6,507 bases of DNA. Source: DAONLM01 sp035406685 (lineage in GTDB: Bacteria; Spirochaetota; GWE2-31-10; MWDO01). The stretch is from assembly GCA_035406685.1 (NCBI GenBank), contig DAONLM010000170.1:1-6507 (forward strand). The letters are read 5' to 3'. The notes beneath the pieces are model-generated. The model was given only the letters and a program-made list of their open reading frames with translations. It was not told the DNA's origin and made no database searches. Of this stretch, positions 1 to 6,466 are shown in pieces. Both the position numbers and the translations under genes were made by a program. How positions within the stretch are numbered: the first letter of the stretch is position 1; each line of letters begins with the position of its first letter.

Positions 1-30
1 CTTTTCGACAACAAAAATATCATTATTTTT

Positions 31-106
31 TAAGCGATTTTAAAAAAGTGTCAAAAATTTGTGATTAATATATAGAAATACTTTTTTAAAATTAAGGAGG
101 ATTTTT
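31..106 (+). promoter_or_regulatory. Dispersed leader repeat, copy A, with strong Shine-Dalgarno
   Basis: This is the 5' leader of the HUH/Y1 gene. Its core GTGATTAATATATAG (61-75) also occurs upstream of the RHH-like gene (minus strand, 2381-2367) and at the window end (6493-6507). Upstream of the core it is a diverged version of the other copies: TAAGCGATTTT (31-41) matches TAAAGGATTTT in B and C, followed by a short extra stretch. Downstream comes a T run, then AAGGAGG (94-100) six bases before the ATG at 107. TAATAT (66-71) could be a -10 element, but no convincing -35 lies at the right distance, so ordinary sigma70 function is unproven. The homology is seen directly; the regulatory role is inferred. 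Confidence 0.7.
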
Positions 107-598
107 ATGAGAAGAAATAGAGTACTAAAAAAAGGGGCTGCGTATTATATTACCTGCACAATTAACAGGGACAGACCTGAACTAAAGCCCCTATTCGTCC
201 GCGAAATGCTATTATTAACTTTAAAACAGGCAAAAAAGAAATTTAGATTCTCTCTTCTAAATTTCGTATTTGTTTATACCCACTGCCATTTTATTATAAG
301 ACCCAAAAGAGGGAAAAATCTATCAAAAATAATGCAGTGGGTGCTGGGAACATTTGCTGTTAGATACAACAAAAAGTTAAAAATAAGAGGAAAAGTATGG
401 TTTGATAGATTTAAGAGTGAGTTAATAGAAAAAATTGAGGATTTTGTGAGAAGTTTTAAGAGGATAAACGAAAATTTAAAGAAAAATAACATCCCGGAAG
501 CATTAGAAAATTATATTTTCTGTGGGCTTTTTTATTTTAAGAATAAAAATTTTGAATTTCTTGATAGATTACCTCTATTACTGGAATTTTTGATATGA
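107..598 (+). CDS. HUH/Y1 transposase-like protein (RAYT/IS200-type), catalytic Tyr apparently replaced
   Basis: The 163-aa protein has the layout of Y1_Tnp/RAYT single-strand DNA transposases: an N-terminal strand (Y13-T18, YYITCT), an amphipathic helix rich in Lys (about 33-46), the strand leading to the HUH motif His59-Cys60-His61, the segment LSKIMQWVLGTFAVRYN (72-88), and VWFDRFKSELI (97-107), which matches the family's Trp-x-x-Arg-Phe block. These enzymes cut and join single-stranded DNA through a tyrosine on a late helix, usually in a motif like Y-I-x-x-N-P. The ungapped equivalent here is FVRSFKRINEN (113-123), which puts Phe117 at the tyrosine position and lacks the Pro. The protein may therefore be inactive or domesticated. 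The ATG is certain from AAGGAGG six bases upstream. Length is normal for a RAYT-like protein (about 150-180 aa) and nothing looks truncated. It converges on the E1-like gene. Confidence 0.85.
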   Translation: MRRNRVLKKGAAYYITCTINRDRPELKPLFVREMLLLTLKQAKKKFRFSLLNFVFVYTHCHFIIRPKRGKNLSKIMQWVLGTFAVRYNKKLKIRGKVWFDRFKSELIEKIEDFVRSFKRINENLKKNNIPEALENYIFCGLFYFKNKNFEFLDRLPLLLEFLI

Positions 599-685
599 AA
601 TGAAAATTACTATTTACGATTTAAAAACTTTTTTGTATATATTTAAATTATTTTATTTTTTGAATAAATATTTTAATATATCTAT

Positions 686-1435
686 CTATTTTTTATTACA
701 GATCTGGCAGTTTTTATTTTTAGTTACTTTTATTTTTCTTATACTCATATCTTTAAAATTCATTATTAATAATGTATCAACTAGTAATTCTCCTATACCT
801 GTTAGATATTTTATACTTTCTGTAGCCTGAATTGCTCCAAAAATTCCAGGGATTGTACCTAAAATGCCAACTTTTGAAGTTAGTAAAACTTTATCAACTG
901 GCGGTGGTTGATCAAATAGACATCTGTAACATGTATGACCAGGTATGTAAGTTAATGTCTGTCCTTCAAACCGGCTAACTCCACAATGAGAATATGGTTT
1001 ATTAAGAGTAACACAGGCATCATTTATTAAAAATTTTGACTCAAAATTATCTGTGGCATCAATAATAAAGTCATAATCATTTATAATTTTTGTTATGTTA
1101 TCTTTATTTATTTTTTGATTATATGTAACTATCTGTACTTCTGGATTTAATCTATTTATTTTATCCTTTGCGGAATCTGTTTTTTCTTTATTTATATCCT
1201 GTGTAAAATGAAGAATCTGTCTTTGAAGATTGGTAAGATCTACTTTATCATAATCAGCAATACCAAGTGTTCCTATTCCATTTGCAGCAAGATAAAAAAT
1301 ACTTGAAGATCCCAGTCCACCTGCGCCGATAACAAGAACCCTTGATTGTAAAAGTTTCTCCATTCCTTGGATGCCGATTTCTTGTATTAAAATATTTCTT
1401 GAATATCTTTTTATCTGATTTTCTGTTAAATTCAT
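686..1435 (-). CDS. MoeB/ThiF/HesA-family E1-like adenylyltransferase
   Basis: The 249-aa protein is full length for MoeB/ThiF. Such enzymes adenylate the C-terminal Gly of a small sulfur carrier (MoaD or ThiS) for molybdopterin or thiamine synthesis in the cytoplasm. Visible hallmarks are Arg13 (RYSRN), the nucleotide loop G37-A-G-G-L-G42, Asp61 with the N69/R72 block (DLTNLQRQ), Lys85, D126-A-T-D-N130, and two zinc CxxC pairs (C169/C172 and C243/C246). PGIFGAIQATESIKYLTG (196-213) is also typical. There is no rhodanese domain. The segment before GILG reads LLTSKVG (184-190), with Thr/Ser where MoeB and ThiF have a conserved Cys. The sulfur carrier is not in the window, so MoeB, ThiF and HesA cannot be separated here. 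An in-frame TAA at 1447-1445 fixes the ATG at 1435, which has no Shine-Dalgarno. The gene is monocistronic and convergent with the Y1 gene. Confidence 0.93.
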   Translation of the reverse strand: MNLTENQIKRYSRNILIQEIGIQGMEKLLQSRVLVIGAGGLGSSSIFYLAANGIGTLGIADYDKVDLTNLQRQILHFTQDINKEKTDSAKDKINRLNPEVQIVTYNQKINKDNITKIINDYDFIIDATDNFESKFLINDACVTLNKPYSHCGVSRFEGQTLTYIPGHTCYRCLFDQPPPVDKVLLTSKVGILGTIPGIFGAIQATESIKYLTGIGELLVDTLLIMNFKDMSIRKIKVTKNKNCQICNKK

Positions 1436-1443
1436 ATAATTTT

Positions 1444-1470
1444 TTTATATTAAAAGACAATTTATGTCAA
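1444..1470 (-). promoter_or_regulatory. Candidate sigma70 promoter of the E1-like gene
   Basis: On the minus strand a perfect -35, TTGACA (1470-1465), is followed 15 bases later by TATAAA (1449-1444). The spacer is shorter than the usual 17. A start about 7 bases past the -10 would fall near 1437, giving an almost leaderless message, which fits the absence of a Shine-Dalgarno. The -35 overlaps an interrupted palindrome, GACA-N5-TGTC (1456-1468), that could be an operator. This rests on motif match alone. Confidence 0.4.
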
Positions 1471-1573
1471 TATTAATTTATGAGGTAGAAAGTAATAAAA
1501 AAAGATAGATATTTTATTATAAATACAGTGTATTTTTATAAATAAAGAGTAGGACAATTGTCTTATTAGTAAC

Positions 1574-1679
1574 ATGGATTCGGGTAAAATAATATTTATA
1601 TCTCTTATAATTTTTGCAGTGGATTAGAAAATTTATAAAATATATACATAGAAAAATTGTTAAATTATTATTTTTATAA
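1574..1679 (+). pseudogene. Possible broken small membrane-peptide gene
   Basis: An ATG at 1574 opens MDSGKIIFISLIIFAVD, a short hydrophobic segment that stops at 1625-1627. A second frame, open from 1611 to the TAA at 1677-1679, continues with WIRKFIKYIHRKIVKLLFL, a basic amphipathic tail. Joined by one frameshift they would make a plausible single-pass peptide of about 36-40 residues. There is no Shine-Dalgarno and I recognise no family. AT-rich DNA gives such hydrophobic and lysine-rich frames by chance, so this is weak. Confidence 0.15.
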
Positions 1680-1795
1680 TGGCATTTTAAAGGTAAAATA
1701 AATTGTTTTATTTTAATATTAGAATATTAAGATATTATTAATAATCTAGATAAAAGTTAAATTATACTATTTTATAAAAGAGAAATAAGATTAAC

Positions 1796-2338
1796 TTAAT
1801 AATATGTCTCAAAGCCTATTACCTGATAGCAATCGTTGTAAATTGCCTTGTAGAAGGGCGTGGTGTTGCCGGAAAAGTGGGATAATTCTCTGCGCTTATT
1901 CCACTTTTTTATTCTTGTTAGTTTTAAAAATAACTTTAACGTTATTACACTACACTTCATCTCAACCTTTGTAATCCCAACTTTCTCATACTCTTGAAGA
2001 AAGAGTAGGATAATTCTCCTCAGTAAACAACCCATGCTAAAAAAATTAAGATCAGCATGGATCTTTTTCAAAAATCTGTAATCCTGTTTTGACAGATACA
2101 GATGAATCCTACTATCCCAATTTATCCTTTCATATTTATTTCCATCTTCTGGGCCAAAACAGTATATCTTTTTTACTCTATTAGTATAGAGTTGCAAGAT
2201 ATATACCACAAGTCCAGAAAGAGAGATGTTAAATTTCCTTGCAACATTTTCCAGTCTTTTTTTCATAGCAGAGTTAACGACTATGTGTAACTCATGCTCA
2301 AAGTTATAGTTTTTTAAAATCTTACGAATATTATTCAT
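1796..2338 (-). CDS. Unrecognised 180-aa protein with two tandem ribbon-helix-helix-like modules
   Basis: I cannot assign a named family. Two stretches share the beta-helix-helix pattern of RHH (MetJ/Arc) DNA-binding domains. Residues 17-53 have strand ELHIVVN, then helix AMKKRLENVARKFN and helix LSGLVVYILQLY. Residues 77-117 have strand RIHLYLS, then helix QDYRFLKKIHADLN and helix MGCLLRRIILLFLQEY. They align without gaps from His18/His79, sharing the Leu at 29/90, Asn at 37/98 and Gly at 42/103. A linker holds FGPEDGNKYERINWD (61-75). The tail (about 122-180) is Lys/Arg-rich and then ends in a polar and aromatic segment (SGNTTPFYKA, 156-165) without a visible domain match. The start is secured by AAGGAGG (2350-2344) five bases before the ATG. 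The leader is shared with the HUH/Y1 gene, suggesting common control or co-dispersal. A DNA-binding regulator, possibly autoregulatory, is the best inference; no signal peptide or clear membrane span is seen. Confidence 0.75.
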   Translation of the reverse strand: MNNIRKILKNYNFEHELHIVVNSAMKKRLENVARKFNISLSGLVVYILQLYTNRVKKIYCFGPEDGNKYERINWDSRIHLYLSKQDYRFLKKIHADLNFFSMGCLLRRIILLFLQEYEKVGITKVEMKCSVITLKLFLKLTRIKKWNKRRELSHFSGNTTPFYKAIYNDCYQVIGFETYY

Positions 2339-2415
2339 AAAAACCTCCTTAACAAAAAATTATTTTCTATATATTAATCACAAAATTTTTAAGAAAATCC
2401 TTTACAAAATTTAAG
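2339..2415 (-). promoter_or_regulatory. Dispersed leader repeat, copy B, with tandem 22-nt sub-repeat
   Basis: This is the 5' leader of the RHH-like gene. The minus-strand stretch 2407-2367 is identical over 41 nt to the last 41 bases of the window (6467-6507). It ends in the core GTGATTAATATATAG (2381-2367). Inside it CTTAAATTTTGT (2415-2404) recurs as CTTAAAAATTTTGT (2393-2380), with starts 22 nt apart, close to two helical turns. That spacing would suit tandem operator sites, for example for an RHH protein, but this is inference. After the core come a T run, AAGGAGG (2350-2344) and the ATG at 2338. Confidence 0.75.
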
Positions 2416-2607
2416 AAAAAAATTAAAAAATTTTTAGATAAAAATAAGATTGCAATCATTGACTATTTTTTTATACTTAAAAAGGGGAATTTTTTATTTT
2501 ATATAATAGAATTAGTTATATAAATTAAATTAAAGAGAAAAATAATCAAATAGTATATTTATCTATTATAGAGTTTTGAAGTCTTATATAACAGCAAAAA
2601 AGTTGAA

Positions 2608-5600
2608 TTAAAATAGATTTTGCAAAATTTCTTTTATATATTCGAGTTTTTCATTTAATGATAGATCATATCTCTTTTTTTTAATAAATATAGAATTAGG
2701 TTTTGACCCAAGAAGATAGATATCCCCCTTTGACTCTGCGACCAAGGTCAATAATTTTTCTATATTTATCTCGTTTAATTCTTGAAATTTTATCTCAATT
2801 TTTTCTTTTTTATCGATTATCTCAGTAATACCTATTTTTTTACAAAGTATCTTTATTCTTGAAATATAAAGTAAATTTTTTACCTCTTCTGGCATATTAC
2901 CAAATCTATCGATAAGTGATAAATATATATCTTCAAGTTCTTCCTCTGTATCAGCCTGTGCTATCTTTTTGTAATATTCTATTTTTTGTTTTGGATCAGA
3001 AATATAGCTATCAGGTATATAACCTTTATATTCAAGATCAAGATAGACATCTCTTGATGTTTCTATCTCATTTTCAGGTAAAATCTTTTTCTCTTTATTT
3101 ATCTCTCTTACAGCCTCACGCAATAGTTTACAATATAAATGAAATCCAACAGCAAGTATATTTCCAGATTGTTCTGGGCCAAAGATATTTCCAGCCCCTC
3201 TTATTTCAAGATCTTTTAATGCGATCTTAAAGCCACTTCCAAGATCTGTATACTCTGATATGACTCTTAATCTTTTCATTGCCTCTTCTGTAAGAACTCC
3301 ATCTTTTTCATAAAAAAGATATGCATACGATTTAATATTTGATCTACCAACTCTTCCTCTTAACTGATACAATTGTGAAAGCCCAAATCTATCTGCTCTA
3401 TCTATAATTATTGTATTTGCACGGGGGATATCTATGCCAGACTCTATTATTGTTGTTGTAAGTAAGATATCGTATTCATAATGAATAAATCTGTGTATTA
3501 TATCTTCAAGTTCATCTTCGTCCATCTGTCCATGAGTAACTGTTATTTTTGCTTTTGGAAATAGACTTTGAAGATATTTTTTCATTTCATTTATTGTTTT
3601 TACCCTATTGTATAAAAAATATACCTGACCTGATCTATCAAGTTCTCTCTTTATCGCATTCTTTAAAATCTCTTCGTTAAATTCCATTACATAAGTCTCT
3701 ATGCTTTCTCTCTCTTTTGGTGGAGTATTTATTATAGAGATATCTCTTATATTTGCTAAAGACATATGAAGTGTCCTTGGAATAGGAGTTGCTGTCATTG
3801 AGATTGTATCAACATTTAACCTTAATTTTTTTAAAAACTCTTTCTGTTTTACCCCAAATTTATGTTCTTCGTCGATTATTAACAATCCTAAATTCTTAAA
3901 TTTAACATCATTTGATAATAATCTATGCGTTCCAATAATAATATCTATCTCTCCCTTTGACATCTTTTTTATTATCTGATTCTGTTCTGAATCTGTTTTA
4001 AATCTTGATAGCATCTCAATATTTATTGGATAATCCCTCATTCTTTCTTTAAATGTTTCATAATGTTGATCAGCAAGTAGAGTAGTTGGTACTAATACTG
4101 CTACCTGTTTACCACTCATCACTGCCTTGAAACTTGCTCTTATTGCAACCTCTGTTTTGCCAAAACCAACATCGCCACATATTAGTCTATCCATAATTTT
4201 AGGAGATTCCATATCCCTCTTGACTTCTTCTATTGTAATCAGTTGATCATGGGTCTCTTCATATGGAAATCTTGCTTCAAACTCCTTTTGCCATGGAGTA
4301 TCAGGAGCAAATGCAAATCCTTTCTTATTAAGTCTTTCAGCATATATTTTTATAAGATCCTCTGCGAGTTCTCTTACAGATTGTTTAACACTCTCTTTTG
4401 TTCTTGCCCATACTTTTGAACCAATTTTGTCTAACTTTGGCTTTGCAAATCCAGAGGATATATATTTATTCAAGAAATTCAATTGCTCAATAGGAATAAA
4501 GATTTTATCATTATCTGCATACATAATGGCAATATAATCTTTTTCACTTTCGCTTGTTTTTACTCTTTCTATCCCCAAGAATTGTCCTATTCCATGATAA
4601 ATATGAACAACATAATCGCCCGGGTTTAAATCCATTAGATCATCAATTACCTCTGTTCTTTTTGTATAGAAATGTTTTGAAATTTTACTTCTTTTACCAA
4701 ATATTTCATAATCATTTAAAAAAATTACCTTTTTCTTTTCTGAAATAAAACCATATTGAAGTGTAAGAGGATATATAGAAAATCCATTATCTTGAAAATC
4801 AAATCGATCATCAACTGGATTAAATTCTTTAAAAATCTGAGTAAGTCTTTCACTCTGAATTTCATTGATTGCAAATACCATTATCTTATAATTTAGTTCA
4901 CTTAAAAATTTTTTCACATCATTCTTAAAAAGTTCAAGATTACCGGAGTATGCTGGTATCGCTTTAAAATCAAAATCAATGTCACTTTTATAGTAGATAT
5001 CTTCAAAATAAGTCAATTCAATTATATTTGTAGCAAGTTCATAAATTTCCTCTCTGGTAAAAAGCATATTCTCTTTTGGAATTTTAGGAATTTTATGATA
5101 TGCAGTAATATGAAAATTTTCTTCAAATTCATTTTCAAGATTTTTTAGACTATTTTCTATCAGTTTTATATCATTTACAAAAAGAGTCACCTCATCAAAA
5201 TATGAAATCAAAGAAGATTTTTCATAAAATAGTGAAAGATAAAATTGTTCTCCATCAAATGGTATAAAATTAGCAATTTTTTCAATAATCCTCTCTTTTT
5301 CTTCTTCACCACCCTCTATTTTTTTTAATTTTTCTATTGCTGTTTTTGCTATATTTTCATCATAAACAATCTCTTTATGGGGTGGAATTATTATTTCATT
5401 AATCTCTTCTTCACTTTTTTGAGTAATAGGATTAAAAGACTTTATCTTTTCTATTGTATCATCAAAGAAATCAATTCTTACTGGATTTTTAAATGAGGAG
5501 TAATATATATCAAAGATATCCCCCCTTTGAGCAAACTCACCGGGTAAAGTTACATTATTAACTCTATAATATCCAGCCTCTAAAAGCATCTTTTTAAGTT

Positions 5601-6057
5601 TCTCAATGTCTATTTTATCATCTTTTTTAAGTCTGATTATATAGGGGAGGAGATTTTTTTTAGGAACTATATGGAAAAAAAGAGCATATACTGAGGTTAT
5701 AATTATACATTTTTCATTATTTATTATTTTTTTTAAGACATCGAGTCTCTTTGAGTTGATTTTATCAGAAACTATTGCACTTTGATATGGTGTGATGTCT
5801 ATTGATGGAAAATGATAACACTTTTCAATACCATAACTTTCAAAATCATAAATAGTATTTTCTGCCTCTTCATCATCCTTAACAAGATAGATAATTGTTT
5901 TATTTATTTTTTTAAAAAGATTAGCAATAACTAAAGTAGAAGAACTTCCGCTAAGACTTTTAACTCTTACTACTTTTTTTTCTTTTAAAAAATCTAATAT
6001 TTGATTAAATTCCAGAGAGTCTGAAAAGAAATTTAGAAGATATTCTTTAAGAGTCAT
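2608..6057 (-). CDS. mfd: Transcription-repair coupling factor Mfd
   Basis: Mfd is an ATP-driven DNA translocase that displaces RNA polymerase stalled at lesions and recruits UvrA for nucleotide excision repair. At 1149 aa it is complete (E. coli Mfd is 1148). The degenerate UvrB-like N-terminal module is visible in SGSSSTLVIANLF (about 36-48) and, later, GEFAQRGDIFDIY and VRIDFFDD. The CarD-like polymerase-interaction domain begins near residue 475 (LNPGDYVVHIYHGIGQFLGI). The RecG-like motor has Walker A GDVGFGKT (about 627-634), DEEH (about 729-732), SMTATPIPRTL (about 751-761), a motif V region TTIIESGIDIP, and LRGRVGR (about 898-904). The TRG-type element is seen in RGAGNIFGPEQSG (about 951-963), followed by the C-terminal autoinhibitory domain. 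All motor motifs are intact. The ATG has only a weak AGG about 12 bases upstream. The gene stands alone, with its own likely promoter. Confidence 0.98.
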   Translation of the reverse strand: MTLKEYLLNFFSDSLEFNQILDFLKEKKVVRVKSLSGSSSTLVIANLFKKINKTIIYLVKDDEEAENTIYDFESYGIEKCYHFPSIDITPYQSAIVSDKINSKRLDVLKKIINNEKCIIITSVYALFFHIVPKKNLLPYIIRLKKDDKIDIEKLKKMLLEAGYYRVNNVTLPGEFAQRGDIFDIYYSSFKNPVRIDFFDDTIEKIKSFNPITQKSEEEINEIIIPPHKEIVYDENIAKTAIEKLKKIEGGEEEKERIIEKIANFIPFDGEQFYLSLFYEKSSLISYFDEVTLFVNDIKLIENSLKNLENEFEENFHITAYHKIPKIPKENMLFTREEIYELATNIIELTYFEDIYYKSDIDFDFKAIPAYSGNLELFKNDVKKFLSELNYKIMVFAINEIQSERLTQIFKEFNPVDDRFDFQDNGFSIYPLTLQYGFISEKKKVIFLNDYEIFGKRSKISKHFYTKRTEVIDDLMDLNPGDYVVHIYHGIGQFLGIERVKTSESEKDYIAIMYADNDKIFIPIEQLNFLNKYISSGFAKPKLDKIGSKVWARTKESVKQSVRELAEDLIKIYAERLNKKGFAFAPDTPWQKEFEARFPYEETHDQLITIEEVKRDMESPKIMDRLICGDVGFGKTEVAIRASFKAVMSGKQVAVLVPTTLLADQHYETFKERMRDYPINIEMLSRFKTDSEQNQIIKKMSKGEIDIIIGTHRLLSNDVKFKNLGLLIIDEEHKFGVKQKEFLKKLRLNVDTISMTATPIPRTLHMSLANIRDISIINTPPKERESIETYVMEFNEEILKNAIKRELDRSGQVYFLYNRVKTINEMKKYLQSLFPKAKITVTHGQMDEDELEDIIHRFIHYEYDILLTTTIIESGIDIPRANTIIIDRADRFGLSQLYQLRGRVGRSNIKSYAYLFYEKDGVLTEEAMKRLRVISEYTDLGSGFKIALKDLEIRGAGNIFGPEQSGNILAVGFHLYCKLLREAVREINKEKKILPENEIETSRDVYLDLEYKGYIPDSYISDPKQKIEYYKKIAQADTEEELEDIYLSLIDRFGNMPEEVKNLLYISRIKILCKKIGITEIIDKKEKIEIKFQELNEINIEKLLTLVAESKGDIYLLGSKPNSIFIKKKRYDLSLNEKLEYIKEILQNLF

Positions 6058-6097
6058 TATTATTTTAAACCTAATATTATTTGAATTGAGTCTTCTA

Positions 6098-6126
6098 TTT
6101 ATAACTTAAATTTGAGAGAATTTCAA
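6098..6126 (-). promoter_or_regulatory. Likely sigma70 promoter of mfd
   Basis: On the minus strand TTGAAA (6126-6121) and TATAAA (6103-6098) are separated by exactly 17 bases, each matching the sigma70 consensus at five of six positions. Transcription would start near 6091, leaving a 5' leader of about 34 nt before the mfd ATG at 6057. It lies between the stop of the decayed gene upstream (6135) and mfd, so mfd is probably transcribed independently. AT-rich DNA raises the chance of random matches, but the spacing is optimal. Confidence 0.55.
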
Positions 6127-6134
6127 TAATTTTT

Positions 6135-6352
6135 TTATTCTAAAAATCTAATTTTAAAAAACGCATCAGTGACGTGGTTTATAAAAAGATCTATCTCTCC
6201 CTGTAATTAAGTTCTTTATACAAAGAAGCACACCCAGCAAGTTTTGTCCACTCACTAAATGATGTTATTGATTTTTACAATTTCTTACAAACTGAATTTT
6301 GCTCTGTCTATGTTTTTTCATCGTCATCTGAAGTATATATACTAATAGAATT
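6135..6352 (-). pseudogene. Decayed small gene of unknown family, with in-frame stops and a frameshift
   Basis: The minus strand carries protein-like sequence broken across frames. One frame (6352-6191) reads YTSDDDEKT, a TAG (6310-6308), TEQNSVCKKL, a TAA (6277-6275), then KSITSFSEWTKLAGCASL and YKELNYRE before a TAG at 6193-6191. At a GAGAGA run the reading continues in another frame (6194-6135) as IDLFINHVTDAFFK and IRFLE, ending in a TAA. Dropping two bases of the GA run would join YKELNYRE to IDLFINH. Base composition here is less AT-rich than the surrounding gaps, as expected for old coding sequence. I do not recognise the family. An overlapping plus-strand frame (6207-6356) is also open but has no start codon. 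Confidence is modest because the case rests on reconstruction by eye. Confidence 0.35.
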
Positions 6353-6466
6353 TTAATTTATAAGTTATGCTACCTCTATATAAAAATTAGTTTCACATTA
6401 TGATAAGTGTAGGTATGTCCCTTACTTTATTTTTTTTTCAAAAAAATTAAATTTTTTTTTCAAAAC

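Larger units (their letters stand above)
1436..1795. other. 360-bp gap with no convincing gene; two related palindromes
   Basis: This very AT-rich stretch lies between the 3' end of the RHH-like gene and the 5' end of the E1-like gene. No ORF longer than about 20 codons with a ribosome binding site is visible on either strand, and I see no tRNA-like or strong terminator hairpin. It contains GACAATTTATGTC (1456-1468) and the perfect 10-bp palindrome GACAATTGTC (1553-1562), which share the half-site GACA/TGTC. It also holds a possible frameshifted small membrane-peptide remnant (1574-1679). Confidence 0.6.

Noticed and set aside
1..33. Short frames at the left edge, such as LFDNKNIIIF ending in a TAA at 31-33 on the plus strand
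   Set aside because: Ten codons cut by the window edge are too few to separate the end of a gene from chance.
599..685. Bidirectional terminator between the convergent Y1 and E1-like genes
   Set aside because: The gap is A/T-rich with T runs, but I see no GC-containing stem; calling a terminator would be unsupported.
600..830. Plus-strand ORF of 76 codons, hydrophobic
   Set aside because: Most of it is antisense to the 3' end of the well-conserved E1-like gene; its Ile/Leu/Phe/Tyr content is what AT-rich antisense sequence gives, and it has no ribosome binding site.
2408..2607. Possible promoter or small RNA, from TTGACT (2459-2464) and nearby AT tracts
   Set aside because: No -10 lies at a suitable distance and no structured or coding element is visible between leader B and the mfd stop.
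2916..3230. Plus-strand ORF of 104 codons
   Set aside because: It is antisense to the conserved C-terminal part of mfd and has no domain or ribosome binding site.
4554..4748. Plus-strand ORF of 64 codons
   Set aside because: It is antisense to the CarD-like domain of mfd, which is clearly the coding strand.
6207..6356. Plus-strand open frame reading YKEAHPASFVHSLNDVIDFY
   Set aside because: It has no start codon or ribosome binding site, and the opposite strand gives more protein-like, though broken, sequence; kept only as the alternative in the pseudogene call.
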